Positions 32,519 to 42,300 of a stretch of DNA of 64,000 nucleotides are shown here, piece by piece; position 1 is the stretch's first letter, and every line of letters starts with the position of its first letter. Position numbers and translations under genes: made by a program. The notes under the pieces are model-generated. The model had not been told where the DNA came from. It did not search any database and saw nothing but the letters and a program-made list of their open reading frames with translations. This stretch comes from Gelidibacter maritimus (GTDB taxonomy: Bacteria > Bacteroidota > Bacteroidia > Flavobacteriales > Flavobacteriaceae), in NCBI RefSeq assembly GCF_014062315.1, contig NZ_JACGLT010000004.1, forward strand, positions 124,001 to 188,000, read 5' to 3'.

Positions 32519-33061
32519 TTAGGTCAAATCGGTCCCGCCATCAAACACATCATAGATGGCGTCCTTTTTAATCAAGGTCACCGGTTTTTGGAGCATTAGG
32601 TTATTAGGATAGGTAATCAAATCGCCATTATCAATACGCAAATGTAGTTGAAAGGCTCTAATGTCTTCAATGATGCCTTCCAAAGGAAAATCATGATCGT
32701 GAATTTTTATTTTATCACCTACTTTATATGGGAAAGAGAGAAACATAATAATGCCCGAAGTGATATTGCTCAAAATCGACCAAATGGCAAAAAGACCGAT
32801 CCCTATAACTGCAAATACGGATGAAAAAAGCACGACCAAATCGTTGGCCTGAGTTCCAAAAATAAAAGGAATGATTAAAAGAGCAAGCATCAGCAATGCC
32901 ACACTCACGTAACGTTGCATTAATTGAGTACGCGCAAGGTTGATCCCGTTTTTTTGCGATATTTTACCAATGAGCGCATTGATGAAAAATCGGGTCACCA
33001 ATAATAGAATAAGGACTATCCCTGTATAAATAAACTCTTTATGATAAGTTTGGAAAAACAT
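32519..33061 (-). CDS. Small mechanosensitive ion channel (MscS family)
   Basis: A 180-residue short MscS-type protein. Three hydrophobic helices at about 10-30, 50-68 and 72-95 are followed by the pore-lining and beta-domain signature ITSGIIMFLSFPYKVGDKIK and the MscS-type LEGIIEDIRAFQLHLRIDNG with YPNNLMLQKPV. It lacks the large C-terminal cage. It is probably the last gene of the DUF2520-KdsC-UbiA-Maf-lipoprotein run and would release solutes on osmotic downshift. Confidence 0.9.
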   Translation of the reverse strand: MFFQTYHKEFIYTGIVLILLLVTRFFINALIGKISQKNGINLARTQLMQRYVSVALLMLALLIIPFIFGTQANDLVVLFSSVFAVIGIGLFAIWSILSNITSGIIMFLSFPYKVGDKIKIHDHDFPLEGIIEDIRAFQLHLRIDNGDLITYPNNLMLQKPVTLIKKDAIYDVFDGGTDLT

Positions 33062-33112
33062 AAATTTTCAATATAAAAATTATCTGCAAAGATACACAGA
33101 AAACGCAGAAGT

Positions 33113-34045
33113 CTAATTTAAACCTAAGCTTTCTCTCAATGGAAAATCGTTATTTGTGGTCTTGTTCCAATAGTCGGATTTTATAGTATTTATTTTAGTT
33201 GCTTTGGTGGTTAATGGCTTGGCGTTGTCACCAAAGCCGCTGATAAAAGTTTCTTCCCACGAGGTGATGTCAAAAGGAAATTGCGGATTGAAATTGATGC
33301 TCAAACTTCTGTTTAACTCTGGATAAGTGATGGTGTACGTACCTGCAAGCAATTCTGCGGAAGCGGCATAGGCTTTAAAAGGAACATGTCTGAGACGTAA
33401 AAACTCGAAAGAAGGGATGATTTTTAAATCCCCCGTTGGTAAGCTCTCCGGATTGATGCGCAACTGTGTCCATAATTCATTTTCGAGTATCGTTTTGCTC
33501 ATGCTGAAATTTTCATCAGCTTCTCCTTCAAAATAGGAGTGGGAGGCCACATCAAATTCCGTTCGGTTATTGAGTTGGGTATAAACCTGACCGCACCATT
33601 CTTGTACAGAAGCTGTTATTTTTAAAGCATGTTGATTGTTTGCCAATGGGTAAAAAACACTTTGCATGATGCTGTAGGGGTAGATACCAGTATTGAAGTT
33701 TTTAGTGGCATTTAGTTTTAGGACAGCGATGTCTGAAGATGTAGTCTCATCTGCTTTCACTTGCTCGTCTCTTAAAAATGGTTCGGTAACAAACACCAAT
33801 ACCGCATTGCCTTCTCGGATTTCACCATAGCGCGCCTGTTCTAAAGTAAATGAAGTTATTTCGGCGGTATTGTCAAACCAATAGGCTTTGAATTCATCGG
33901 ATAAAGGCTGAGCACTTTTCTGCTTTGCTTCTATGGTTGATGGTTTGATTTCTTGGGGTTTCTGAGTCGCTTCTGTACCTTCCTTGCAAGAGAAAATTAA
34001 AAGAATGAGGATAAAGGGAAACAATGTGGTATGTGATACTTTCAT
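33113..34045 (-). CDS. Conserved lipoprotein next to maf
   Basis: A 310-residue lipoprotein: hydrophobic leader and lipobox FILILLIFSC put the lipidated Cys at about residue 20, followed by a Gln/Lys-rich linker. The body is a compact globular domain with FKAYWFDNTAEITSFTLEQA and VQEWCGQVYTQL. I know this family only as a conserved flavobacterial protein found beside maf; some annotations borrow the neighbour's name without support. No enzymatic motif is visible. Probably anchored at the inner face of the outer membrane. Confidence 0.82.
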   Translation of the reverse strand: MKVSHTTLFPFILILLIFSCKEGTEATQKPQEIKPSTIEAKQKSAQPLSDEFKAYWFDNTAEITSFTLEQARYGEIREGNAVLVFVTEPFLRDEQVKADETTSSDIAVLKLNATKNFNTGIYPYSIMQSVFYPLANNQHALKITASVQEWCGQVYTQLNNRTEFDVASHSYFEGEADENFSMSKTILENELWTQLRINPESLPTGDLKIIPSFEFLRLRHVPFKAYAASAELLAGTYTITYPELNRSLSINFNPQFPFDITSWEETFISGFGDNAKPLTTKATKINTIKSDYWNKTTNNDFPLRESLGLN

Positions 34046-34075
34046 GGAAAATTGGTTTTGATTAAAAATACGATA

Positions 34076-34669
34076 CTAAAGGCTTTTAACCATGTCTTTT
34101 AATGTTTTGTAAACCAGATGGGTTGGCAGACCCATCACATTAAAATAAGAGCCTTCTATTTTGGTCACGCCAATTTGACCAATCCACTCTTGAATACCAT
34201 AAGCACCTGCTTTATCAAAAGGTTTGCACGTGTTGATATAATAGTTGATTTCTTCATCACTGAAGCGTTTGAAGGTCACTTTTGTGACGGCATTTACCGT
34301 TTTTTCGTAAGTAGGCGAGGTAAAGCAAACTGAGGTAATGACCTCATGGGTGGTGTTGCTCAGGGATTTTATAATTTCGAAAGCTTCTTTAGCATCTTTT
34401 GGCTTGCCCAATGCCTTGTTGTTGGCCCAAACAATGGTATCGCTGGTGATGAGAATATCGTTCGGTTTCAACTCTTTCTTGTAAGGTAGAGCTTTAAGTT
34501 GAGCAAGGTAATCACTGATCTCAAAATGATTCAATCGCTCCGGATATTCTTCATGGACCGGTTTTAATCTAATTTCAAATGTCAGACCCAAATCTTTGAA
34601 AAACTGATGTCGCCTTGGTGAGGCTGATGCTAAGATGATGTTGTGATGTTTTAGTTTTTCGTTGAGCAT
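34076..34669 (-). CDS. maf: Maf-like nucleoside triphosphate pyrophosphatase
   Basis: A 197-residue Maf protein. Motifs in order: IILASASPRRHQFFKDLGL (phosphate-binding loop), HEEYPE, DILITSDTIVW (catalytic Asp), LGKPKDAKEAFEIIKSLSN, and AGAYGIQEWIGQIGVTKIEG with NVMGLPTHLVY. Family members hydrolyse dTTP, UTP or modified nucleotides to monophosphates. The IQEWIG form suggests the YhdE-type (dTTP/UTP) subfamily. It sits between the UbiA-like gene and the lipoprotein gene on one strand. Confidence 0.94.
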   Translation of the reverse strand: MLNEKLKHHNIILASASPRRHQFFKDLGLTFEIRLKPVHEEYPERLNHFEISDYLAQLKALPYKKELKPNDILITSDTIVWANNKALGKPKDAKEAFEIIKSLSNTTHEVITSVCFTSPTYEKTVNAVTKVTFKRFSDEEINYYINTCKPFDKAGAYGIQEWIGQIGVTKIEGSYFNVMGLPTHLVYKTLKDMVKSL

Positions 34670-34677
34670 TTTTTTAG

Positions 34678-34714
34678 TCTTCAGTGTTTAGTGTTCAGTA
34701 AGCAGTAGGCAGTG
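34678..34714. repeat. Degenerate heptad repeat
   Basis: Five 7-nt units (TCTTCAG, TGTTTAG, TGTTCAG, TAAGCAG, TAGGCAG) precede maf. A GC-rich segment with GCAGACGGGCAG (about 34758-34777) follows and recalls the palindromic element theme. Confidence 0.7.
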
Positions 34715-34872
34715 TTTCGGCATTCGCAATTGCTAACCGCCTCTACAAAAGTTTCGGGCAAGCAGACGGGCAGACAGTGTTTTGTCTGCAGTTTCTTCTA
34801 ACTTCCAGTTTCGATCTTCACACCTCTCCGAGCCTTCACGCGTCTGTGAGAGATTAATTCAACGAAAGTTAC

Positions 34873-35796
34873 CTACTTCAAAACAATCGGATAAAGCAGT
34901 AAGGACAGCATCCCAAATAGCATGACCAATTTAAGCATATTGCTAATATGATGGTAGTGTTTTTTAGTTTTTGCGTGGAAAGTTTTTAGGGCGATATAAA
35001 TTAATGGTACAACAATAAGCACGAAAAAATAACCGATAAACAATTCGTATTTCAAGAGGTAAGAGGCCACATAATATAAGGAACCAAATATTGGCAATAG
35101 AGAAACCACAAAAGCTACTTTTGATGCTCTGTCACGTCCAATGACTATTGGGAGCGTACTCATTCCCGATTTGTAATCGCCATCAACATCCTCAAGGTCC
35201 TTGATAATTTCGCGCACAAGATTGATCAGGAATGCAAATAAGGCGTAATCAAAAAGAATCTTAAAGAAGGTTAATTGTGTGGCTTGATTTTGATCGGTAA
35301 TTACTGGCATTAATTCAAAAACTCCAACAATGAGAATGCTCATACCTACTAATACTGAGATCAAAATGTTTCCTACTAGAAGCATTTGTTTAAGATAGGA
35401 TGCATAGATATAGAGCAATGCGGAGATGATGACAAAAATAGCAAAAAAGCCGCTCCTTCCTACCAGATGAGATAGGTAGAACCCAATAAGCACTCCAATC
35501 ACATTGAGAACAATGAATAGGGCATAGGCGGTTTTTTCAGGAATCTTTACACCGATGATTACATCAGATGGTCTGTTGACCAAGTCCGTTTCAACATCGT
35601 AGATATCGTTGATGATATTTCCGGCTGCTGCAATACAAAGTGTAGCAATAACTAAAAGTCCAAACCCAAAACCATTGAGTGTAATTGTCAATTCTGTTTG
35701 GTCAATAAAAGGTTGAAATAAGGCGTATTTAATGAGTAATTGCACAAAGGCAATCATCAATAGGTTTTTCCAGCGGATTAAATTCAGAATATTCAA
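34873..35796 (-). CDS. UbiA-family prenyltransferase (GGGP geranylgeranyltransferase-like)
   Basis: A 307-residue membrane protein with about nine helices. The two Asp-rich Mg-prenyl-diphosphate motifs are visible: GNIINDIYDVETDLVNRP near residue 60 and DLEDVDGDYKSGMSTLP near residue 200. Flavobacterial members are usually named geranylgeranylglycerol-phosphate geranylgeranyltransferase, but the true acceptor is uncertain. It is part of the leftward run from the DUF2520 gene; the gap to maf holds repeats. Confidence 0.88.
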   Translation of the reverse strand: MNILNLIRWKNLLMIAFVQLLIKYALFQPFIDQTELTITLNGFGFGLLVIATLCIAAAGNIINDIYDVETDLVNRPSDVIIGVKIPEKTAYALFIVLNVIGVLIGFYLSHLVGRSGFFAIFVIISALLYIYASYLKQMLLVGNILISVLVGMSILIVGVFELMPVITDQNQATQLTFFKILFDYALFAFLINLVREIIKDLEDVDGDYKSGMSTLPIVIGRDRASKVAFVVSLLPIFGSLYYVASYLLKYELFIGYFFVLIVVPLIYIALKTFHAKTKKHYHHISNMLKLVMLFGMLSLLLYPIVLK

Positions 35797-36024
35797 TGGG
35801 TGGGTGGTGTTTGTTCGGAGTTATAGGTTCAGAAGTAATGAGTTCAAAACTCAAGAGTTTCAAGTTTAAAGTTTCAAGCTTTTCATCTCATATTTTATGT
35901 TTTTTCGAGCAGATTTTCGCAGACTTCAGTTTTTTTTAATTACTTAATATATAGCGTATTCATCTTAAAGTTAAATCCCTAATCACTTGGCCTTTCAACT
36001 TCACGCTCCGTGCTTCAAGCTTCA

Positions 36025-36555
36025 TCAATCATACTTAGCATTAAAATTGCCATTCCATTTTCCTTGGACTTTCAAAACCTGTTCAATAACATCTCTTACG
36101 CAACCTTTGCCGCCATTTTTATGAGAAATATATTTCGAAATAGCCTTAATTTCTGGAACGGCATCTTGCGGACAGGTAGGTAGGCCCACAAGTTTCATTA
36201 CAGGAAAATCCGGAATATCGTCGCCCATATACAGCACCTCTTCATGTTTAATGTCATGTTTTTCCATATAAGCATCTAGTTGCTCAATTTTATTGTTGGC
36301 ACCAAGATAGATGTCAGTAACACCAAGTGCCTGCAGTCTATGGCGGACACCTTCATTATTGCCGCCTGAGATAATGCACAAATGGAAACCTGCTTCTATG
36401 GCGGTTTTCATGGCAAAACCGTCCTTTGTATGCATGGTTCTAAGCATTTCGCCAGTAGTGGTGAGTGAAATTGTGCCATCGGTTAATACGCCGTCAACGT
36501 CAAATATAAAAGTGGTGATTTGAGCGAGGTATTCTTTATAACTTTTTTCTTCCAT
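36025..36555 (-). CDS. KdsC-like HAD phosphatase
   Basis: A 176-residue cap-less HAD phosphatase. Motif I is FIFDVDGVLTDG, motif II CIISGGNN, and motif IV YMGDDIPDFPVM; LVGLPTCPQDAVPEIK and GGKGCVRDVIE complete the KdsC (3-deoxy-D-manno-octulosonate 8-phosphate phosphatase) pattern. It probably acts in Kdo synthesis for LPS; similar enzymes act on related sugar acids. It starts directly after the DUF2520 gene. Confidence 0.92.
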   Translation of the reverse strand: MEEKSYKEYLAQITTFIFDVDGVLTDGTISLTTTGEMLRTMHTKDGFAMKTAIEAGFHLCIISGGNNEGVRHRLQALGVTDIYLGANNKIEQLDAYMEKHDIKHEEVLYMGDDIPDFPVMKLVGLPTCPQDAVPEIKAISKYISHKNGGKGCVRDVIEQVLKVQGKWNGNFNAKYD

Positions 36556-37350
36556 TTACTTTGTTTTTTTTGATCGAACAGTGGCGCCCGTTGCCACACG
36601 ATGTGTTTTTTGGATGCTGGCAGTCAAGAGCTCATAGATTGCCTGATGCTGTTCATCTTTTAATAAATCGATATGTTTTTTGAGGGTTTTCTTATCATTG
36701 CGTTTTGCCGGACCAGTTTGTGCCATATATGGCGATAAAATCTGAACTTTTTTTGCAGTTTCTAAGATTAAAGGTTTCAGAATATCAAATTCCACGCCCT
36801 CCGCTTCAGTAATTTCATGTGCCACACGATACAATTGGTTGGTGAAATTATTAACAAATACAGCGGCCAGATGTAAAGCTTTGCGCTGGTTGGTATTAAC
36901 TTTATGGCTATTGCTGCCAACTGCTTTTGCTAGGCCTTTCAGAATTCTGCGATCTGATTTGTCAATAGCCTCAATACAAATGGGCACATCTGCAAAATTT
37001 AATTCTGCAGTTTTACTAAAGGTCTGTAAAGGATAAAATACCCCACGACGGTTTTTTTTGTCGAGGTCATGAATATTGACTGTGCCAGACGTATGGACCA
37101 CCAATCGGTTTTCAAACGTCAATTGCGATGATAAATTGGCAATTGCATCATCACTGACAGCAATAATATATAAATCGGCTTCTTTTAATTCTGATAAATT
37201 GTCTGTGATGGCCACCTTGTTCTTGTAAGAACTTAGATGGCTAATATTTCTGTTAAACCACTGGCTTACAGTAATATCATTTGCGTTGTAAAAAGCGTTG
37301 AATAAATGCGTTGCGACATTGCCTGCCCCAAGAATAACCACTGAAATCAT
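36556..37350 (-). CDS. Rossmann-like and DUF2520 domain protein
   Basis: A 264-residue protein with an N-terminal Rossmann domain (ISVVILGAGNVATHLFNAF) and the DUF2520 C-terminal helical domain (LHLAAVFVNNFTNQLYRVAH, then PLILETAKKVQ). The architecture resembles pyrroline-5-carboxylate reductase and 6-phosphogluconate dehydrogenase relatives, so an NADP-dependent dehydrogenase is likely, but no substrate is known. It heads the conserved run DUF2520, KdsC-like, UbiA-like, Maf, lipoprotein, MscS. Confidence 0.92.
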   Translation of the reverse strand: MISVVILGAGNVATHLFNAFYNANDITVSQWFNRNISHLSSYKNKVAITDNLSELKEADLYIIAVSDDAIANLSSQLTFENRLVVHTSGTVNIHDLDKKNRRGVFYPLQTFSKTAELNFADVPICIEAIDKSDRRILKGLAKAVGSNSHKVNTNQRKALHLAAVFVNNFTNQLYRVAHEITEAEGVEFDILKPLILETAKKVQILSPYMAQTGPAKRNDKKTLKKHIDLLKDEQHQAIYELLTASIQKTHRVATGATVRSKKTK

Positions 37351-37464
37351 GCCGCTAAATTAATGAAGAAATAGGAATTAAGAATTAAGAAATCGGAATT
37401 TTTGGGTTTCTTACAGTATTCACTTTCCGATTTGTTTTTATGTTCTTCCATGGTTTTTCGATTT

Positions 37465-38052
37465 TTAGATATAAACCTTTCTGTCAATTATAGCTAAAGC
37501 CTCTGATTTTTCGAGTTTTTTAATGGCTCTGATAACTGTTTCTACCCGTAGACCGGTTAAATCTGAAATTTGCTGCCTTGTTAGAGGCACTTCAAAACTG
37601 TTATCCCTCTGAGTGCTACCTTTAAGATGGTGCAGTAAGGTTAAAATACGATGTTCTGGTGGATAAATTGAGACCTCTCTTGCTATCTTAGCCTTATAGA
37701 CCATACGTTTGCAAATCAATTTTGTGAATTTTAAATGAATGTCGGGGTGAGTTTTTAAAAGCTTAAAAAAGGCCAACTTAGAAAGCATGTAGATTTTAGA
37801 GGTCTCGAGCGCCAACGCCGTTGCTGGATATTTAAAGGCACCAAACAATGGCGGTTCTCCAAAGGAGTTGCCACTCTCAAAATAGCCCTGTACAAATTCT
37901 TTTCCTTCTTCCGTCATATTGTACATTTTGACTTGTCCTGTTTGGATCTGAAAATAGAAATCTGCTCGTTCACCTTCATTGAAAATGATTCGATCTTTAG
38001 AATAGGTCTTTAAACTACCTCCAAAAGCATGTATTGTATCTTCGGGAATCAT
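37465..38052 (-). CDS. Crp/Fnr family transcriptional regulator
   Basis: A 195-residue regulator with a cyclic-nucleotide-type beta barrel (IIFNEGERADFYFQIQTGQV, GNSFGEPPLFGAFKYPATA), a dimer helix and a C-terminal winged helix (VPLTRQQISDLTGLRVETVI, RAIKKLEKSEAL). There are no N-terminal FNR cysteines, so it is not an Fe-S sensor; haem or another ligand is possible. An FNR-like palindrome lies 7 nt upstream of the start, in the gap shared with the truncated-haemoglobin genes, suggesting autoregulation and control of that side. Confidence 0.92.
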   Translation of the reverse strand: MIPEDTIHAFGGSLKTYSKDRIIFNEGERADFYFQIQTGQVKMYNMTEEGKEFVQGYFESGNSFGEPPLFGAFKYPATALALETSKIYMLSKLAFFKLLKTHPDIHLKFTKLICKRMVYKAKIAREVSIYPPEHRILTLLHHLKGSTQRDNSFEVPLTRQQISDLTGLRVETVIRAIKKLEKSEALAIIDRKVYI

Positions 38053-38056
38053 GATC

Positions 38057-38074
38057 TTATGATTTGAATCATAA
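38057..38074. promoter_or_regulatory. FNR/CRP-like binding site
   Basis: A perfect 18-bp inverted repeat TTATGATT-TG-AATCATAA. Its core TGAT-N4-ATCA is that of the FNR box (TTGAT-N4-ATCAA, one changed base per half). It lies between the Crp/Fnr gene and the divergent haemoglobin-side genes. Confidence 0.62.
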
Positions 38075-38125
38075 AAGTACGAATAAACGTTTAGGAACTT
38101 TGTAAGAACTCAAAAAATAAGAACT

Positions 38126-38416
38126 ATGACACTCTATAACAAAGGGCTCGAAGATTTTAAAGAACATTTGACCTTATATGTTCCGTTGTCCATCATTTTT
38201 CAAAGTTGCTTAGGTTCTATTGCAGCCATGTTTATTTTAATGAACAGTACTTATAATTTTCGTTTCTTGGACTTAATTTTAGTTGTTAGCTTTGCCATGG
38301 CGTATAATGGATCTTTATATGCACAATTGAAGCCGAAAATTATCTATAATTTATTGATCGCAACAATTTTAGTGCATTCAACGTTCCTCATCATTAATTT
38401 GATACGTTTAGCATAA
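38126..38416 (+). CDS. Small membrane protein, 96 aa
   Basis: A 96-residue protein with hydrophobic segments at about 18-38, 46-60 and 74-94, hence probably three membrane helices. No family is recognised. It is the first gene on the right side of the divergent Crp/Fnr promoter region and lies 6 nt before the truncated haemoglobin gene, so the two are likely co-transcribed. A link with respiratory or NO metabolism is contextual only. Confidence 0.72.
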   Translation: MTLYNKGLEDFKEHLTLYVPLSIIFQSCLGSIAAMFILMNSTYNFRFLDLILVVSFAMAYNGSLYAQLKPKIIYNLLIATILVHSTFLIINLIRLA

Positions 38417-38422
38417 TGTATA

Positions 38423-38824
38423 ATGGAAAAAAAGGACATTCAAGATAGGGACGATGTATTTCTACTCGTTTCAGAATTTTATAAGAAGGTTAGAAAAGAT
38501 GAGATTTTAGGCCCGTTTTTTAATCGGGTCATCACCGATTGGGATGCTCATATTGAGCGTTTAACCACATTTTGGGAAACCAGCTTGTTTATGACCAGAA
38601 AATTGGATAACCGATATTTTGGAAACCCTCTACAAGTGCATATTGACGTTGATAAAGAAAATGACAATACCATTACAGAACTGCATTTTGGTCTATGGTT
38701 GAATTTATGGTTTGCAACGCTGGACGAGCTTTTTGATGGTGAATATGCTCAAAACGCTAAAAATAGGGCGCGTAAAATGGGAACTTTTATGTATTTGAAC
38801 ATTTTTCAGGCACGCCAGGAATAG
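38423..38824 (+). CDS. Group III truncated haemoglobin
   Basis: A 133-residue 2-over-2 globin of group III. The N-terminal DVFLLVSEFYKKVRKDEILG contains the B-helix with its Tyr; GPFFNRVI and WDAHIERLTTFWETSLF follow, and the proximal His is in TELHFGLWLNLWFATLDEL. Group III globins bind O2 or NO and in Bacteroidota and Epsilonproteobacteria are tied to nitrosative stress. It sits between a membrane protein gene and the cytochrome c maturation gene and is probably controlled by the adjacent Crp/Fnr regulator. Confidence 0.93.
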   Translation: MEKKDIQDRDDVFLLVSEFYKKVRKDEILGPFFNRVITDWDAHIERLTTFWETSLFMTRKLDNRYFGNPLQVHIDVDKENDNTITELHFGLWLNLWFATLDELFDGEYAQNAKNRARKMGTFMYLNIFQARQE

Positions 38825-39044
38825 GATATAAAGTTTTCAATCCGTAACGAATGGCTCACATTGCATAGGTTTTAAATAGATTAATAGACCGGCTGTCTGA
38901 TGTTGAAGTCGTAAAATGCAGCCTCTACAATTTTGATTTATCCAATCTTCTGCGATTTTCAATTCGAGTGCACATTAATCTATAATGGGCAAGTATTCAA
39001 TGCTTTATATAACGATTCAAATCTTCTAAACACAATCATTTTAT

Positions 39045-39068
39045 AATGACCATGTTAGGTCATTTTTT
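39045..39068 (+). terminator. Terminator of the haemoglobin transcript
   Basis: Stem AATGACC (39045-39051) / GGTCATT (39058-39064) with a 6-nt loop and a T-run. It lies about 220 nt past the haemoglobin stop codon, leaving a long 3' region or room for a small RNA. Confidence 0.75.
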
Positions 39069-39262
39069 GTTTTCCGATGAATCATTGGAAGAACAGCAAG
39101 GGGTAATGATTGTTGGGTTATCCAAGACGAACACTTGGCATTTAAGGTAATAGTTTAAAAGGCTATAGGTTCTAATTTCAAATAGTTTTTTTAAAAATTT
39201 GGGACAATATAGTTATCTGAAATTTAACATTCAATATGCCTTCAATCATCAACAAAAAAGGC

Positions 39263-39270
39263 TAAATTTG
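39263..39270 (+). promoter_or_regulatory. -7 element of ccsBA
   Basis: TAAATTTG matches TAnnTTTG and predicts transcription start near 39277, 33 nt before the ATG at 39310. No good -33 element was found. Confidence 0.5.
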
Positions 39271-39309
39271 CACTGCTTAATTGAACACCCAAAAATTAGT
39301 TCTTCTATC

Positions 39310-42300
39310 ATGCAAAAAAGACTCGCTAATATTCTTTTCTCCACCCGTTTAACTGCCATTTTATTTGTTGTATTTGGCTTAGCTATGGCCATAGGGACAT
39401 TTTTAGATGCCAATCAGGAAACTTCACCAACACCTTACACGCGACATTTAATTTACAACGCTTGGTGGTTTGAAGCCATTATGGGAATTTTTATGATCAA
39501 TTTTTTTGGTAATATCTCTCGCTACAGACTCTGGCGTAAGGAGAAATGGGCGACCCTGACCTTACATTTATCTTTCGTTTTGATCATTTTTGGTGCATTT
39601 ATCACCAGATATATTGGCTATGAAGGCATGATGCATATACGTGAAGGTGCATCTGAAAAACAATTTTTGTCACAAAAAACCTATGTTACTGCTTATATTG
39701 ATGGCGATTATATGGTCAATGGCGTGGCTCAACGTAAAATTATTGAACGCGAAGTCGACTTTTCATACCGATTAGACAATAAACTCCACATAGAAACTGA
39801 TTATGACAATACGCCGATCACTATTGAATTGGAAAAATACATCAAAAGTGCAGAAATAGATATTCTACCAGACCCATCGGGGGAGTCGTACCTTAAATTA
39901 GTTGAAGCTGGAGATGGTCAACCTCACAATCATTTCCTGAAAGTTGGCGAGGTTTCTAATCTTCATAACGTTTTAGTGGCTTTAGATAAACCAACCCCGG
40001 GTGCTATTAATATCACCTCCACCCCTGATGGCTTGACCATTGAGTCGCCTTATGAAGGAAGTTATATGACCATGGCAACCATGGAAACGGGCACTGTTGT
40101 AAAAGACAGTGTGCAACCCTTAGTTTTACGATCGCGATACCTTATTGGAAATATGTCTATGGTGTTTCCGAAACCTATAGAAAAAGGTGTTTTTGATGTG
40201 GTCAAAAAATCTGAAATGCTGGCGGGGGATGAGGATGGCGTTGTGCTTAAAGTTACAGTTGATGGCGAAACCAAACGAGTCAACTTATTGGGCGGTCCGT
40301 TTAAAAACAATCCTTTTGAACAGGTTAAATTTGGAAATTTAGACATTGCACTTAAATATGGTTCCAAATTGATGGAATTGCCATTTGAAGTAAAACTCAA
40401 CGAATTTATCGCTCAAAAATATCCAGGAACCGAAAAGAGCTATTCGTCTTATGAAAGTAAGGTGACGGTATTGGATGAAGAACAGGGCGATTTTGATTAT
40501 CATATCTATATGAATAATATTTTGGATCACAGAGGTTATCGTTTTTTTCAAGCAAGTTTTGACCCCGACGAAAAAGGAACAATTCTTTCTGTTAACCATG
40601 ATTTTTGGGGAACTTGGGTAACTTATATTGGATATATCTTATTGTATATTGGACTTATGGCGATTTGGTTTGACAAAAACACACGATTTGCTGATTTGAA
40701 TCGCATGCTCGAAAAAGTTAAAAGTCAAAAACGAAAACTTGCCACAATTTTATTAATTGGGTGTTCAGCCTTAGGGTTTTCTCAATCTCATTCGCCTGAT
40801 GATGGGCATCGTCATAATGACAGACCAACCAAAGCCCAAATAGATTCAGTCCTTAGAGCTAATATTACCCCAAAAGAACAAGCCGATAAATTTGGACACA
40901 TGGTGGTTCAGGATTATAGTGGCCGTATGATGCCAATGGATACGTATGCTTCCGAAATGCTACGTAAGTTGAGCAAACATGATACTTATGAAGGGTTTAC
41001 TGCCAATCAGGTCATGTTGTCCATTCAGGAAAGTCCGTTGCTCTGGTATAATGTACCCGTTATTTATTTGGCTGCAAATAAAGCGGATACTATCAGAAAG
41101 ATTATAGGGGCGCCTATGGATCAGAAATATGTGGCATTTATCGATTTCTTTACGGAAGAGGGCATCTACAAATTAGAGCCTTACCTTGAAAGTGCTTACA
41201 GAGCGGCAATACCTAATGGATCTCAAAAGGAGTTTAAAGAGGCCGATCAACGCGTTAACTTATTGCATAATGCATTAGAGGGACGTGCCATGAAAATTTT
41301 CCCGGTTCCAGAAGATGATAACAATAAGTGGATATCTTCAAAGGAATTTAGAGATGGCGGTTATCGTGAAAAAATAAGCGATTCGCTTTTGGGGAATTTT
41401 ATAAACAATGGTTTCAGCGCTTATTTACTGACGCTCAATCAAGCCAAACAGGATGGCGATTTCTCACGAGCAGATGCAGTGTTGAATGGGATTAAAAAAA
41501 CTCAGGAGAAATATGGCAGTGAGGTCATGCTATCTGATAAAAAGATAGAAACCGAAATTGCCTATAACAAATATGATATTTTTAAGAATCTGTTTAGTTG
41601 GTATATGTACGTAGGAACACTGATGTTCATTTTGCTAATTGTACAAATTTTTAACGGCAAGAATAAGTTTGTTAATGTCAGTATTAAAGTCTTCGGATTT
41701 ATTCTTTTAGGGTTATTTGTACTTCATACCGCAGGGTTGGGTGTACGCTGGTACCTGTCGGGCCATGCGCCTTGGAGTGATGCCTACGAATCGATGATTT
41801 ATGTAGCTTGGGCAACCATGTTCTTCGGGTTGGCTTTTGGTCGAAAAAGTGATCTTACAATTGCCGCAACGGCTTTTGTGACTGCTATTATTTTGATGGT
41901 GGCTCATTGGAATTGGATGGATCCTGCCATTTCAACCTTGGAACCGGTATTGGATAGCTATTGGTTAATGATTCACGTGGCCGTTATTGTAATGAGCTAC
42001 GGACCCTTTACTTTAGGAATGATATTGGGAGCAGTCTCTCTGATTTTGATGATCTTTACCAACGAAAAAAATAAAAAGAAGATGTTGCTCAATATCAAAG
42101 AGCTTACAATCATTAATGAATTGGCCCTGACTACTGGTTTAGTATTATTGACCATCGGAAACTTTTTAGGTGGGATGTGGGCCAACGAAAGCTGGGGCCG
42201 TTACTGGGGATGGGATCCAAAAGAAACATGGGCATTAATCAGTATTATGGTCTATGCTTTTGTTATCCACATGAGATTGGTTCCGGGCCTACGTGGGCGT

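Larger units (their letters stand above)
38825..39309. other. Intergenic region before ccsBA
   Basis: 485 bp without a gene. It contains the terminator at 39045-39068 and the -7 element at 39263-39270; the rest shows nothing clear. Confidence 0.6.

Noticed and set aside
33113-34045. Annotating the lipoprotein as a septum formation inhibitor
   Set aside because: That name belongs to the neighbouring Maf gene; no Maf motif is present in this protein.
37390-37433. 9-bp inverted repeat AAATCGGAA as the Crp/Fnr gene terminator
   Set aside because: The loop is 25 nt and no T-run follows on the minus strand; it lies in a degenerate period-7 patch.
39199-39309. Longer start for ccsBA
   Set aside because: The extra 37 codons cross a consensus -7 element, and the family begins at the ATG at 39310.
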